DNA of 64,000 nucleotides from CAURNT01 sp963539215 (GCA_963539215.1 CAUTJT010000003.1:1-64000), one strand, 5' to 3'; positions 23,634 to 32,797 are shown, counted from the first letter of the stretch. Notes: a model not told the origin generated them from the letters alone. Numbers and translations are program-made.

Positions 23634-23775
23634 AGAGAAAGAGTGTTTAGGGTTCCGGAGATATTTTCTTGCTGGTCCAAGCAACACTGGTACTTGTAAA
23701 AGTATTACACCATAGGGACAAAAGCCCAGGAGGTAGGTTTCACTTAAAAGCCTACTTTTTGCTGGGCTTTGTTTA
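23634..23775 (+). ncRNA. ykkC-class riboswitch, probably PRPP subtype (2b), with terminator platform
   Basis: The conserved ykkC blocks occur in order: TTTAGGGTTCCG (23645-23656), CTGGTCCAAGCAACAC (23672-23687), TTACACCATAGGGACA (23705-23720), AAAGCCCAGGAGGTAGG (23721-23737). GGTCCAAG and GCCCAGG-GGTAGGTTTC match the PRPP-binding subtype as I recall it, rather than the guanidine-I form with GGTCCGAGAG. The expression platform is a long terminator hairpin: AAAGCCCAG (23721-23729) pairs with CTGGGCTTT (23762-23770), with an inner stem GTAGG/CCTAC. Because the aptamer uses the same AAAGCCCAG, ligand binding should prevent termination and switch on the purine permease. Confidence 0.8.
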
Positions 23776-23808
23776 TTTTGGAATTCATTCTTTGGAGGTA
23801 TTTTAATT

Positions 23809-25167
23809 ATGTTAAGTTATTTTAAACTTAAAGAACATGGAACAGATTTAAAATCTGAAATTTTAGGAGGAATAACAACTTTCCTAACAATGGCTTACAT
23901 TTTGGGAGTTAATGCAAGTATTTTAGGTAGTGCTGGATTAACACCTGGATCTGTATTTTTTGCAACAGCAATTTCATCTGCTGTAGCTACTATTTTTATG
24001 GGTATTTATGCAAATGCACCTATAGCACTTGCACCAGGTATGGGACTTAATGCGTTCTTTACTTATACTGTAGTATTAGGTTCAGGATATACACCAGCAG
24101 AAGCATTAGCTATGGTATTTGTTTCAGGAGTAATATTCCTTATTATTTCTGTTTTAGGACTTAGAAAGTTAATAGTTGATTCTATTCCGACAAGTCTTAA
24201 AAAGTCTATAGGAGCGGCTATAGGATTCTTTATAGCGTTCATAGGTCTTAACAAATTAGGTATAATTGTTTCAAATCAAGCTACTTATGTAACACTTGGA
24301 ACTTTTAAGAATCCTACAGTATTATTAGGAGTATTTGGATTAATATTGACTTTAATATTAATGACGTTAGAAGTTAGATCTGCTGCATTTGTTGGATTGT
24401 TATCTACAGCTGTATTAGGTATAGTATTAGGTTTATTAGGTGTTTCTGGAATGCCAGCTTTACCTGATGGAGTAATCAGTTTATCATTTGATACTTCAAG
24501 TGTAGGGTTATTCTTAAGTGGATTAGGAAGCGTTTTAACTAAACCTGAAAGTGTAGTAATAATATTTACAATGTTATTTGTTGACTTCTTTGATACAGCT
24601 GGTACTTTAATAGCTGTTATTGATAAGATAAAAGGTTTAGTGAAAAGTGAACATCCAGAATTAGAAGTAGATTACAACATAGATAAAATGTTTTATTCTG
24701 ATGCATTAGGTACTGTAGTTGGAGCAACTTTAGGAACTTCTAATGTAACTAGTTTTGTTGAATCTTCAAGTGGAGTTGCTGCGGGAGGAAGAACAGGACT
24801 TTCTTCAGTGGTAGTTGGATTACTATTCTTACTTTCAACATTATTTTCACCATTATTATCAGTTGTAGCTTCTATACCTGTAAGTGATACATTATTTTTA
24901 TCACCAGTTGTTGCACCAACTTTAGTAATAGTTGGAGTATTAATGGCTACGCAATTATCTAATGTTGATTGGCATGATTTTAGAGCTGCCGCTTCTGGAT
25001 TTGCAACAATAATAATAATGGTCCTATCATATTCTATAGCTAATGGTATAGCTGCAGGATTTATAGTTTATGTAATAACAAATATCTTTAGTAAAGAAAA
25101 GAAAAAATTACCTACTGTAATATGGGTATTATTTGTGATTTTCTTATTACACTTTGCTTTAGTTTAA
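23809..25167 (+). CDS. NCS2-family purine permease (AzgA/PbuG-like)
   Basis: Inner-membrane proton symporter for hypoxanthine/guanine or adenine. It has 452 residues and about 12-14 hydrophobic helices. The N-terminus (EILGGITTFLTMAYILGVN) is the hallmark of the AzgA branch. FVDFFDTAGTL near 260 and GTSNVTSFVESSSGVAAGGRTG near 306 are the substrate-site regions. GGAGGT precedes the ATG. Control by a putative PRPP riboswitch links uptake of purine bases to availability of PRPP, the co-substrate needed to salvage them. Confidence 0.93.
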   Translation: MLSYFKLKEHGTDLKSEILGGITTFLTMAYILGVNASILGSAGLTPGSVFFATAISSAVATIFMGIYANAPIALAPGMGLNAFFTYTVVLGSGYTPAEALAMVFVSGVIFLIISVLGLRKLIVDSIPTSLKKSIGAAIGFFIAFIGLNKLGIIVSNQATYVTLGTFKNPTVLLGVFGLILTLILMTLEVRSAAFVGLLSTAVLGIVLGLLGVSGMPALPDGVISLSFDTSSVGLFLSGLGSVLTKPESVVIIFTMLFVDFFDTAGTLIAVIDKIKGLVKSEHPELEVDYNIDKMFYSDALGTVVGATLGTSNVTSFVESSSGVAAGGRTGLSSVVVGLLFLLSTLFSPLLSVVASIPVSDTLFLSPVVAPTLVIVGVLMATQLSNVDWHDFRAAASGFATIIIMVLSYSIANGIAAGFIVYVITNIFSKEKKKLPTVIWVLFVIFLLHFALV

Positions 25168-25181
25168 TTATAAATAATATT

Positions 25182-25216
25182 AAATCATTCTCTATTTAGG
25201 GAATGATTTTTTTATT
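25182..25216 (+). terminator. Terminator after the purine permease
   Basis: AAATCATTC (25182-25190) and GAATGATTT (25201-25209) form a 9-bp stem followed by a T run to 25214. Confidence 0.8.
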
Positions 25217-25289
25217 TAATTATAAATCTATTTAAAAATATTATTTAATATGATATTATTAAATATATAAAATAGAAAGAGGTCAAATT

Positions 25290-27173
25290 ATGATTAACAA
25301 GGATTTATTAAAAGATGATTTGTATTTAGCTGTTAATGGAGAATGGTTATCAAAAGCTGTTATTCCAGAAGATAGAGCACAAGTTGGTGGTTTTCAAAAT
25401 TTAGTTATTGATATTGAAAATCGTTTAATAGAAGATTTTAAAAATTTAAAAGAAACTGAAAATCCAGAAATGAAAGAATTTTTGAAATATTTTAATGAAG
25501 CAAGAAATTTTAAAAGAAGAGATCAAGAAGGTTATATTAAATTAAAGGAATATATTGAAAAAATAGAAAAAATTAAAAATTATGATGATTTTTCTAATAT
25601 ATTAAAAGAGTGGACTTTAAAGGGTTTACCTTTACCTTATAGTATGTATATAGGTCCTGATATGATGAATGCAAGACTTAATATATTATATTTAAATAGA
25701 GCTTCTATAATACTTCCAGATAAAACTTATTATGAAAATGAAAATGGTAAAAAATTATTATTATCTTTTACTAAAATGTTAGAAAAAGCTTTGAAAATAT
25801 TAGGTTATAGCACTGAAAAGATAGATGAAATAGTAACTAAAACTTTAGAATTTGATAAACTTATATATCCTAGTACAAAGACATCGGTAGAATTAGCAGA
25901 CTATACTAAATCGTATAATCCGAGAAGTATAATTGAGGTTAAAAATTACTCTAGTAAAATAGATTTTGAAAAAATATTTAAAGATATTTTAGATACAGTT
26001 CCTGAAAAGGTAATAGTTGAGGAACCTAAGTTTTTTGAAAATTTAGAAAATATATTAACTAATAATAATTTAGATTTATTAAAATCTTGGTTGATTTCTA
26101 AATTAGTACTTGAACTTAGTGATTTATTCACTGATATATTAAGAATTACTGGAGGAATATATCAAAGAGAAAAATCAGGAATCAAAGTTGCAGATAGTAT
26201 AGATAAATATTCTTATTATATTTCTATATCTATGTTTTCTGATGTTGTAAGCGTATATTACGGTAAAAAATATTTTGGAGAAAAAGCCAAAAAAGATGTT
26301 GAAAATATGGTGAAAAATATAGTTGAAGTTTATAAAAAAAGACTTAAAGAAAATACTTGGCTTAAAGAAACTACTAAAGAGATAGCAATTAAAAAATTGA
26401 ATTCACTTGCATTTCTTATTGCGTATCCTGAAGAATATAAAGAAGTATACAAAGAGTTAAAATATAATGAAAATGAAACATTTTTTGAAAATTATATAAG
26501 ATTTATACAAATTAGAAGAATTGAACATTTTAAAAAATGGAATACTGATGTTGATAAATTAGAATGGGGAATGAGTTCAAATACTGTAAATGCCTATTAT
26601 CATCCTCTTCATAATCATATTTGTTTTCCTGCTGCAATATTGCAAGAACCATTTTATAGTATATCACAATCAAAAAGTATGAATTATGGTGGTATAGGAG
26701 CAGTTATTGGACATGAAATTTCTCATGCTTTTGATAATAATGGAAGTAATTATGATGAAAATGGAAATTTATTTAATTGGTGGGATAAAGAAGATTATAT
26801 AAAATTTGAAGAGAAAACTCGTGAAATGATAGATCAATTTGATGGTATACCTTTTGGTAATGGAAAAGTAAATGGAGAACTTACAGTTTCTGAAAATATT
26901 GCAGATCTTGGTGGTATAACTTCAGCTTTAGAAGCATTGAAATTAGAAGAAGAGTATTCTTTAGAAGAATATTTTATAAATTGGGCTAGAATATGGAGAA
27001 GAAAAGCAAAACCTGAACATTTAAATTTACTTTTAAATATTGATGTACATTCACCTGGAGAATTAAGAGCAAATATTGCACCTCAAAATTTAGAAGATTT
27101 TTATGAAACATTCAAAATTGTAAAGGGTGATGGAATGTATAGAGAAAAAGATAAAAGAATATTAATATGGTAA
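25290..27173 (+). CDS. pepO: M13-family zinc metallopeptidase (PepO / neprilysin-like)
   Basis: Oligopeptidase of 627 residues. The zinc site HEISH is at 474-478 within GGIGAVIGHEISHAFDNNG, the third ligand is E535 in ENIADLGG, and NAYYHP (about 432) and HSPGELRAN near the C-terminus are substrate-site motifs of the family. No signal peptide is present (MINKDLLKDDLYLAVNGEW), so it is probably cytoplasmic like lactic-acid-bacterial PepO. It stands alone between two terminators; AGAGGT precedes the ATG. Confidence 0.93.
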   Translation: MINKDLLKDDLYLAVNGEWLSKAVIPEDRAQVGGFQNLVIDIENRLIEDFKNLKETENPEMKEFLKYFNEARNFKRRDQEGYIKLKEYIEKIEKIKNYDDFSNILKEWTLKGLPLPYSMYIGPDMMNARLNILYLNRASIILPDKTYYENENGKKLLLSFTKMLEKALKILGYSTEKIDEIVTKTLEFDKLIYPSTKTSVELADYTKSYNPRSIIEVKNYSSKIDFEKIFKDILDTVPEKVIVEEPKFFENLENILTNNNLDLLKSWLISKLVLELSDLFTDILRITGGIYQREKSGIKVADSIDKYSYYISISMFSDVVSVYYGKKYFGEKAKKDVENMVKNIVEVYKKRLKENTWLKETTKEIAIKKLNSLAFLIAYPEEYKEVYKELKYNENETFFENYIRFIQIRRIEHFKKWNTDVDKLEWGMSSNTVNAYYHPLHNHICFPAAILQEPFYSISQSKSMNYGGIGAVIGHEISHAFDNNGSNYDENGNLFNWWDKEDYIKFEEKTREMIDQFDGIPFGNGKVNGELTVSENIADLGGITSALEALKLEEEYSLEEYFINWARIWRRKAKPEHLNLLLNIDVHSPGELRANIAPQNLEDFYETFKIVKGDGMYREKDKRILIW

Positions 27174-27200
27174 ATATGGTCTTAGGACCATATTTTTTAT
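27173..27200 (+). terminator. Terminator overlapping the pepO stop codon
   Basis: AATATGGTC (27173-27181) and GACCATATT (27186-27194) form a 9-bp stem with TTAG loop and a following T run. The stem begins within the stop codon of the peptidase gene. Confidence 0.8.
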
Positions 27201-27234
27201 AATATATTGACTATAAAATTAAATTATGTTAACA

Positions 27235-27263
27235 TTAGTTGTAGTTAAATTAACTACAACTAA
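27235..27263. promoter_or_regulatory. 29-bp perfect palindrome upstream of the Rrf2 regulator
   Basis: Arms TTAGTTGTAGTTA and TAACTACAACTAA (13 bases each) are separated by AAT. It lies 53 bases before the regulator's ATG and just downstream of a possible promoter (TTGACT 27207-27212, 17 bases, TAACAT 27230-27235). It is very probably an operator, and the adjacent Rrf2 protein is the first candidate to bind it. Confidence 0.65.
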
Positions 27264-27315
27264 ATTTTGTTGGAATACTAGAATTTAGTATAAATAAAAT
27301 ATTATAGGAGAAGGC

Positions 27316-27756
27316 ATGATAGTTTCAAGTAAGTTATCAGTAGCAATACATATACTTATATACATATATAAATATAGTAAGGAACAAAAAGTTACATCAG
27401 AGATATTATCTTTAAGTTGTGGAATTAATTCAGTTAATATAAGGAAAATATTGAGAATTCTTAAGGAAAATAAGATTGTAGATATAAAAAGTGGAGTAGG
27501 AGGAGCTTATTTAATAAAAAAACCTGAAGATATATCGATTAAAGAATTATTTGATATTTTTTCAAATAATAATAAAAAAATTTTTAAATTACATAATAAT
27601 GCAAATATGAAATGTTTAATAGGTAAAAATATATCAAAAGTTTTAAATTTTGAATTTAATAAAGTTGAACTTGCAATGTATGAATCTATGAATAGCATAA
27701 GTTTAAAAGATATATATAAAGATATTAATATGATAATAGAAAAGGAGAAAATATAA
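27316..27756 (+). CDS. Rrf2-family transcriptional regulator (YwnA-like)
   Basis: A 146-residue winged-helix regulator. The N-terminus (SSKLSVAIHILIYI), the recognition region (NSVNIRKILRILKENKIVDI) and the wing (GVGGAYLIKKPEDISIKELF) are characteristic. Only one cysteine (in CLIGKNIS) is found where iron-sulfur members such as IscR have three, so it is probably a YwnA-type sensor without a cluster. AGGAGAAGG precedes the ATG. It is directly followed by the osmoprotectant ABC genes, which it likely controls through the 29-bp palindrome. Confidence 0.85.
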   Translation: MIVSSKLSVAIHILIYIYKYSKEQKVTSEILSLSCGINSVNIRKILRILKENKIVDIKSGVGGAYLIKKPEDISIKELFDIFSNNNKKIFKLHNNANMKCLIGKNISKVLNFEFNKVELAMYESMNSISLKDIYKDINMIIEKEKI

Positions 27757-28488
27757 ATGATAGAGTATAGAAATGTTTCTTTATGTTGTAAAGTTAATGG
27801 CAATATTTTAAATGATTTAAATTTTAAAATAAATGATGGAGAGTTATTTGTACTTATTGGTCCAAGTGGAAGTGGTAAGACTACTACTTTAAAATTAATA
27901 AATAGATTATTAGAGCAAAGTGATGGTGATATATATTTTAATGATAAAAGATTAAAGGAATATGATTTACGTGAATTAAGATTAGACATAGGTTATGTAT
28001 TACAAGAAATAGCACTATTTCCCAATTTGACTGTTTCTGAAAATATAGCTCTTATTCCTGAAATGAAAAAAATTAATAAAAAAGAAATAAAGGAAAAAAC
28101 AAGATTTTTATTAAATAAAGTAGGATTAAATCCAGATGAATATGAGTTTAGATATCCAAGAGAATTATCTGGTGGAGAACGTCAAAGAATAGGAATACTT
28201 AGAGCAATAATAGCAAGTCCAAAAATTTTACTTATGGATGAGCCTTTTTCAGCACTTGATCCAATAAGTAGAATACAGCTTCAAGATTTAATAAAAGAAA
28301 TACATAAAGAATTTGGAATAACTATAGTTTTTGTGACACATGATATACAAGAAGCAATTAAATTGGGTGATAGAATTTGTATAATGAAAAATGGGGAAAT
28401 AGTACAAATTGATGAACCTGAAAAAATATTAAAAAATCCAATTAATGATTTTGTGAAAGAATTTATTAATACAAGGGTGGTAGAATAA
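27757..28488 (+). CDS. ATP-binding protein of an osmoprotectant (OpuC/OpuF-type) ABC importer
   Basis: A 243-residue ATPase. Walker A GPSGSGKT is at 35-42, signature LSGGERQR near 136 and Walker B LLMDEPFSALDP near 157. It matches the glycine-betaine/carnitine/choline importer class by partner type and by size, but lacks the C-terminal CBS domains of longer OpuCA/OpuAA. It begins immediately after the regulator's stop, with AAAGGAG as ribosome site, and its stop overlaps the next ATG by one base. Confidence 0.88.
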   Translation: MIEYRNVSLCCKVNGNILNDLNFKINDGELFVLIGPSGSGKTTTLKLINRLLEQSDGDIYFNDKRLKEYDLRELRLDIGYVLQEIALFPNLTVSENIALIPEMKKINKKEIKEKTRFLLNKVGLNPDEYEFRYPRELSGGERQRIGILRAIIASPKILLMDEPFSALDPISRIQLQDLIKEIHKEFGITIVFVTHDIQEAIKLGDRICIMKNGEIVQIDEPEKILKNPINDFVKEFINTRVVE

Positions 28489-30002
28489 TGGATGTATTAG
28501 ATATACTTTTAGAAAGAAGATATGAATTATTAAAAGCTACTATAGAGCATTTTCAAATTTCATTAGGATCATTAATTTTATCTATAATTATTGCTTTTAC
28601 CATAGGTTTATCTATATATAGATATAAAAAAGCAAGTGAACTTTTACTTCAAATTACTGGAGTTTTCCAAACTATACCTTCTTTGGCATTATTAGGACTT
28701 TTTATACCATTTATGGGAATAGGAGAACTACCTGCAATAGTTGCCTTAGTTATTTATGGGATTTTTCCTATACTACAAGGTGTAATAACGGGATTAAATT
28801 CTATAGATCCTGCTTTAGAAGAAGCAGCAGAAGCCTTTGGAATGACTAAATTTGAAAAATTAAAAAAATTTGAGTTAGCAATATCTATGCCAGTTATTAT
28901 GTCTGGTGTAAGAACATCGAGTATAATGATAATAGGAACTGCCATTCTTGCTGCAATAGTTGGTGCTGGTGGACTGGGTAGTTTTATACTTCTCGGTATA
29001 GATAGAAATAATACTGGATTAATTTTAATTGGTGCTATATCTTCAGCTTTTATTGCTATAATTTTTGGTTATTTAATTAAAAAATTAGAAAATAAAAAAC
29101 CAAAAGTAATCTTTAGTATATTCTTAATTGTTACAGCTTTAGTTGGTATTAGTTTTATACCTAATAATTTTGTTGCTGAAAAAGAGATAGTAATAGCAGG
29201 TAAGCTAGGTGCTGAACCTGAAATATTAATAAATATGTATAAACTGTTAATTGAAGATGAAAATGATGTAAAAGTAGAAATAAAAGAGAATTTTGGTAAA
29301 ACAACATTTCTTTATGAAGCATTAAAAAATGGAAGTATTGATATATATCCTGAATTTACAGGAACTATAGCTACAAGTTTATTGAAAGATATTCCAAAAC
29401 TTTCAAATGATTCTGAGGAAGTGTATAATATTGTAAAAGATATGATATATAAACAGGATAAATTAATTTATTTAAATCATAATGAATATCAAAATACTTA
29501 CGCTTTAGCTGTTAAAAGAGAATATGCTGATAAGTATAATTTAAAAAATATTTCTGATTTAAAGAAAATAGAAAAACAATTAATTGCAGGCTTTACTTTA
29601 GAATTTAATGATAGAGAAGATGGTAATATTGGACTTAAAAATGTATATGGTTTAAATTTAAAAGTTAAAACCATGGAGCCAAGTTTAAGATATGATGCTA
29701 TTAAAAATGGTGATGTTAATCTTGTGGATGTATATTCTACAGATAGTAAAATAATAACTAATGATTTAATTTTACTTAAAGATGATAAATCATTATTCCC
29801 ACCATATCAAGCTGCACCTTTATTAAGAGAAGAAATAGCTAAAAAATACCCAGATATTATAAAAAGTTTGAATAAACTTGGTGGTAAAATAGAGACAGAT
29901 GAGATGATAAAAATGAATTATTTAGTAGAAGTAGAAGGTAAAAGTGCAAAAGATGTCGCATTTGAATATTTAAATAAATTAAATTTATTAAAAAATAAAT
30001 AA
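28488..30002 (+). CDS. Fused permease and substrate-binding protein of the osmoprotectant ABC importer
   Basis: A 504-residue fusion. Residues 1-about 205 form a permease with five or six helices and the coupling motif EAAEAFGMTKFEKLKKFELA. Helix 205-225 then leads to an extracytoplasmic binding domain from about 230 (EKEIVIAGKLGAEPEI, then GSIDIYPEFTGTIA) of the OpuAC/ProX-like choline/betaine class. Fusion tethers the binding domain to the membrane. The gene overlaps the ATPase by one base, so the two proteins make a complete importer. The compatible solute transported is not determined. Confidence 0.88.
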   Translation: MDVLDILLERRYELLKATIEHFQISLGSLILSIIIAFTIGLSIYRYKKASELLLQITGVFQTIPSLALLGLFIPFMGIGELPAIVALVIYGIFPILQGVITGLNSIDPALEEAAEAFGMTKFEKLKKFELAISMPVIMSGVRTSSIMIIGTAILAAIVGAGGLGSFILLGIDRNNTGLILIGAISSAFIAIIFGYLIKKLENKKPKVIFSIFLIVTALVGISFIPNNFVAEKEIVIAGKLGAEPEILINMYKLLIEDENDVKVEIKENFGKTTFLYEALKNGSIDIYPEFTGTIATSLLKDIPKLSNDSEEVYNIVKDMIYKQDKLIYLNHNEYQNTYALAVKREYADKYNLKNISDLKKIEKQLIAGFTLEFNDREDGNIGLKNVYGLNLKVKTMEPSLRYDAIKNGDVNLVDVYSTDSKIITNDLILLKDDKSLFPPYQAAPLLREEIAKKYPDIIKSLNKLGGKIETDEMIKMNYLVEVEGKSAKDVAFEYLNKLNLLKNK

Positions 30003-30027
30003 AATAAATTATATGAATTTTATTATC

Positions 30028-30057
30028 TTTACAAGATATCCTTTAAAGTTGTATAAT
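30028..30057 (+). promoter_or_regulatory. Promoter of the 172-residue gene and ybeY
   Basis: TTTACA (30028-30033), 18 bases, TATAAT (30052-30057). It lies 33 bases upstream of the TTG start at 30091. Confidence 0.55.
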
Positions 30058-30090
30058 AAAATAAAATAATAAGAAAAGAGGAAGTTTAAC

Positions 30091-30609
30091 TTGAAATTAA
30101 TAGATTATTCAATAAATAAATTTGAACAAGAAACTAGAGAAAAAGGTAATAAAGTAATACCTAGTCCATATACTGTTTTAATAATGGATGATGATTTACT
30201 TAGAATAGTACAAGAAAGAAAAATGGAAGAATTAACACAAAAAGAATTGTCTAAATGGATATTAGAAGTTGTAGAAAAATATTTAGATTATTTTGATAAT
30301 AAGGAAGATGAAAAAGTAAAAGAAGGTTATGATTTATTTAATAAGTATCTAGAAGGGAATATTTCTAATATTGAATTTAGAAAAGGAATATTAAATGTGT
30401 CTAAATTATCTAAAGAATCAAATAATGAAATTTCAAAGTATACAACTCGTGCATTTTATCAAGCAATATCTACATTAAATATGAGAGCCAATGCAATAGC
30501 AGCAAGTGATAGCTGCATTAAAATAATAAATCTTTTATATGAAAATGATAGAGAACAAGTAAGACTTGAAAGATTAAGACAAATAGATTTAATTAAAAAA
30601 TATTTATAG
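30091..30609 (+). CDS. Hypothetical alpha-helical protein upstream of ybeY
   Basis: A 172-residue protein starting at TTG 30091 with GAGGAAG eight bases upstream. It is predicted soluble and helical, with a conserved-looking C-terminal stretch (FYQAISTLNMRANAIAASDS, then QVRLERLRQIDLIKKYL). The pattern loosely resembles proteins annotated as putative immunity proteins, but the match is too vague to name a family. It lies eight bases before ybeY and appears to be the first gene of that operon. Confidence 0.65.
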   Translation: MKLIDYSINKFEQETREKGNKVIPSPYTVLIMDDDLLRIVQERKMEELTQKELSKWILEVVEKYLDYFDNKEDEKVKEGYDLFNKYLEGNISNIEFRKGILNVSKLSKESNNEISKYTTRAFYQAISTLNMRANAIAASDSCIKIINLLYENDREQVRLERLRQIDLIKKYL

Positions 30610-30617
30610 GAGGTCTT

Positions 30618-31082
30618 ATGTTAGAAATAGATTTAAGTTATGATGTAGAAAATAATAAGGAATATTTATATGAAGATAAAATATTAGAATTTACTAAGTT
30701 TATAGTAAAGGGTGAAAAAGGTGAAGAATTTGATAATAATGATTATTATGTTTCTCTTTTAGTAACAAATAACCAAATAATTCAAAATATTAATAGAGAT
30801 TATAGAGGTAAAGATATGCCTACTGATGTAATTTCATTTGCGTATAATGAGACTGATAATTTTGGACCTGTTGAGGTAATTGGAGATATAGTAATATCAC
30901 AAGATAGAGTAATAGAGCAAGCTAAAGAATATAATCACAGTGAAGAAAGAGAATTTTATTATGTATTATGTCATGGTTTACTTCACATACTAGGATATGA
31001 CCATATAGAAGAAGAAGATAAGAAATTAATGCGTAGTAAAGAAGAATACTATTTATCTGAATTTAATTTAAAGAGAGATTAA
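30618..31082 (+). CDS. ybeY: Endoribonuclease YbeY (rRNA maturation)
   Basis: Single-strand-specific metalloendoribonuclease needed for 16S rRNA 3'-end processing and 70S quality control. The zinc motif HGLLHILGYDH is at 119-129 (H119, H123, H129), and PTDVISFAY is in the usual upstream position. Length of 154 residues is typical. GGAGGT precedes the ATG. It precedes a dgkA-like gene by one base, the same order as in many Firmicutes. Confidence 0.95.
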   Translation: MLEIDLSYDVENNKEYLYEDKILEFTKFIVKGEKGEEFDNNDYYVSLLVTNNQIIQNINRDYRGKDMPTDVISFAYNETDNFGPVEVIGDIVISQDRVIEQAKEYNHSEEREFYYVLCHGLLHILGYDHIEEEDKKLMRSKEEYYLSEFNLKRD

Positions 31083-31083
31083 T

Positions 31084-31812
31084 ATGAAAAGAAGAAGTGA
31101 AATAGAAAGTTTTAATAATGCAATAAGAGGTATAATTAATGCTGTAGTAAGTGAACCACATATGAAGTTTCATTTATTTGCCTCTATAATAGTGTTAACT
31201 TTATCATTGATAGTTGATATAACAAAATATGAGATTATTTTAATAATAATGATGATAGCAATGGTTATAACTGCAGAATTATTAAATAGTGCTGTAGAAA
31301 AAATTGTGGATTGGATATCGCCTGAATATAGTTTAATGGCTAAGTATATAAAAGATGTGGCTGCAGGTGCTGTTTTAGTAAGTGCTATAGCTTCTCTAGC
31401 TGTAGGATATTTAATATTTTATGATAGACTAATAGCAGTATATTTTAATGGAGATAACTTTATTAAACTATTTGGTCGAATAGGTAATATTACATTAATA
31501 ATATTAGGAATTGTTTCAATACTTGTTATAATAATTAAAGCTCACTTTAATAAAGGAACTGCACTTGAAGGAGGAATGCCGAGTGGACACTCTGCATTAG
31601 CTTTTTCAATATTTGCAATAGTAACATATATGACGAATAATATACGTATAGATGTTTTGGTGTTTTTGATGGCTTTATTGGTTGCACAGAGTAGAGTTAA
31701 ATCAAAAATACATACATTAAATGAAGTTTTTTGGGGTGGAGTTTTAGGGTTTACTGTAAGTAGTTTAATGATGTATATGTTAACATATTTTGATATAATA
31801 ATTTTAAATTAA
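31084..31812 (+). CDS. Diacylglycerol/undecaprenol kinase fused to a PAP2 phosphatase
   Basis: A 242-residue membrane fusion. Residues 1-about 115 form a DgkA-type kinase (FNNAIRGIINAVVSEPHMKFH, then AELLNSAVEKIVDWISPEY). After a linker with two helices, residues 155-240 form a PAP2 domain with PSGHSA at 166-171 and SR-N5-H at 203-210. The position normally occupied by catalytic aspartate, three residues further on, is E214. Both activities would act on undecaprenyl or diacylglycerol phosphates at the inner membrane. It follows ybeY by one base. Confidence 0.85.
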   Translation: MKRRSEIESFNNAIRGIINAVVSEPHMKFHLFASIIVLTLSLIVDITKYEIILIIMMIAMVITAELLNSAVEKIVDWISPEYSLMAKYIKDVAAGAVLVSAIASLAVGYLIFYDRLIAVYFNGDNFIKLFGRIGNITLIILGIVSILVIIIKAHFNKGTALEGGMPSGHSALAFSIFAIVTYMTNNIRIDVLVFLMALLVAQSRVKSKIHTLNEVFWGGVLGFTVSSLMMYMLTYFDIIILN

Positions 31813-31873
31813 ACTAGTAATAATTAATAAATTAAAGTATAATAATATATATAAGAATAATCTAGGAGGAAAG

Positions 31874-32797
31874 ATGAAAACAATAATATACGGACATAAA
31901 AATCCAGATACTGATACAATATGTTCAGCTTTAGCTTATGCTGAATTAAAAATTTTACTTGGAGAAGAAGTAGAAGCAAGACGTTTAGGTGAATTAAATG
32001 AAGAAACTAAATTTGTTCTTGAGTACTTTGATGTGAAGGCTCCAGAATTAATAGATAATATATCAGGTAAAAAAGTAATACTTGTAGATCACAATGAAAG
32101 AACACAAACAGCAGATGGATTTGAGGAAGCACATGTATTAGAAGTAATAGATCACCATAGAGTAGCTAACTTTAATGTTTCTGATCCTTTAAAAATGAGA
32201 CTTGAACCTTATGGTTGTACAGCTACAATATTACTTGATATGTATAAAGAAAATGCTAAATTACCGACACCAAAAATAGCAGGATTAATGCTTAGCGCTA
32301 TAGTTTCAGACACTCTTTTATTTAAATCACCAACGTGTACACCAAAAGATGTAAAAGCAGGTAAAGAATTAGCTAAATTAGCTGGTGTAATTTTAGAAGA
32401 GTATGGATTAGAAATGTTAAAAGCTGGAACAAATTTATCAAGTAAGACTGAAAAAGAATTATTAAATATGGATATGAAAATATTTGAAGTTGATAATGTT
32501 AGAATGTCAGTAGCTCAAGTTAATACAGTTAATGAAGAAGAATTATTAATAAAAAAAGATTCTATTATGAAAGAAATGAAAGAATTAAAAGAAAAAGAAA
32601 AATTGACATTTGTATTATTTATAATAACTAATATATTAACTAATGATTCTTTAGGAATAGTTTACGGAGATAACTTAGAAATAATAGAAAAAGCATTTAA
32701 TGGAAATATTGAAAAAGACTTAATAGTATTAAAAGGTGTTGTTTCGAGAAAGAAACAAGTTATACCACCTTTAACAGAAGCTATAAATAACAGATAA
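31874..32797 (+). CDS. ppaC: Manganese-dependent inorganic pyrophosphatase
   Basis: DHH-family (class II) pyrophosphatase of 307 residues. The metal-site motifs are GHKNPDTDT (7-15), VDHNER (about 71), DHHRVANF (about 97) and SDTLLFKSPT (about 150). The C-terminal DHHA2 domain ends with VVSRKKQVIPPL, the substrate-binding SRKKQ motif. AGGAGG precedes the ATG, and a TATAAT at 31838-31843 is its probable -10. It stands alone and ends at a terminator. Confidence 0.96.
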   Translation: MKTIIYGHKNPDTDTICSALAYAELKILLGEEVEARRLGELNEETKFVLEYFDVKAPELIDNISGKKVILVDHNERTQTADGFEEAHVLEVIDHHRVANFNVSDPLKMRLEPYGCTATILLDMYKENAKLPTPKIAGLMLSAIVSDTLLFKSPTCTPKDVKAGKELAKLAGVILEEYGLEMLKAGTNLSSKTEKELLNMDMKIFEVDNVRMSVAQVNTVNEEELLIKKDSIMKEMKELKEKEKLTFVLFIITNILTNDSLGIVYGDNLEIIEKAFNGNIEKDLIVLKGVVSRKKQVIPPLTEAINNR

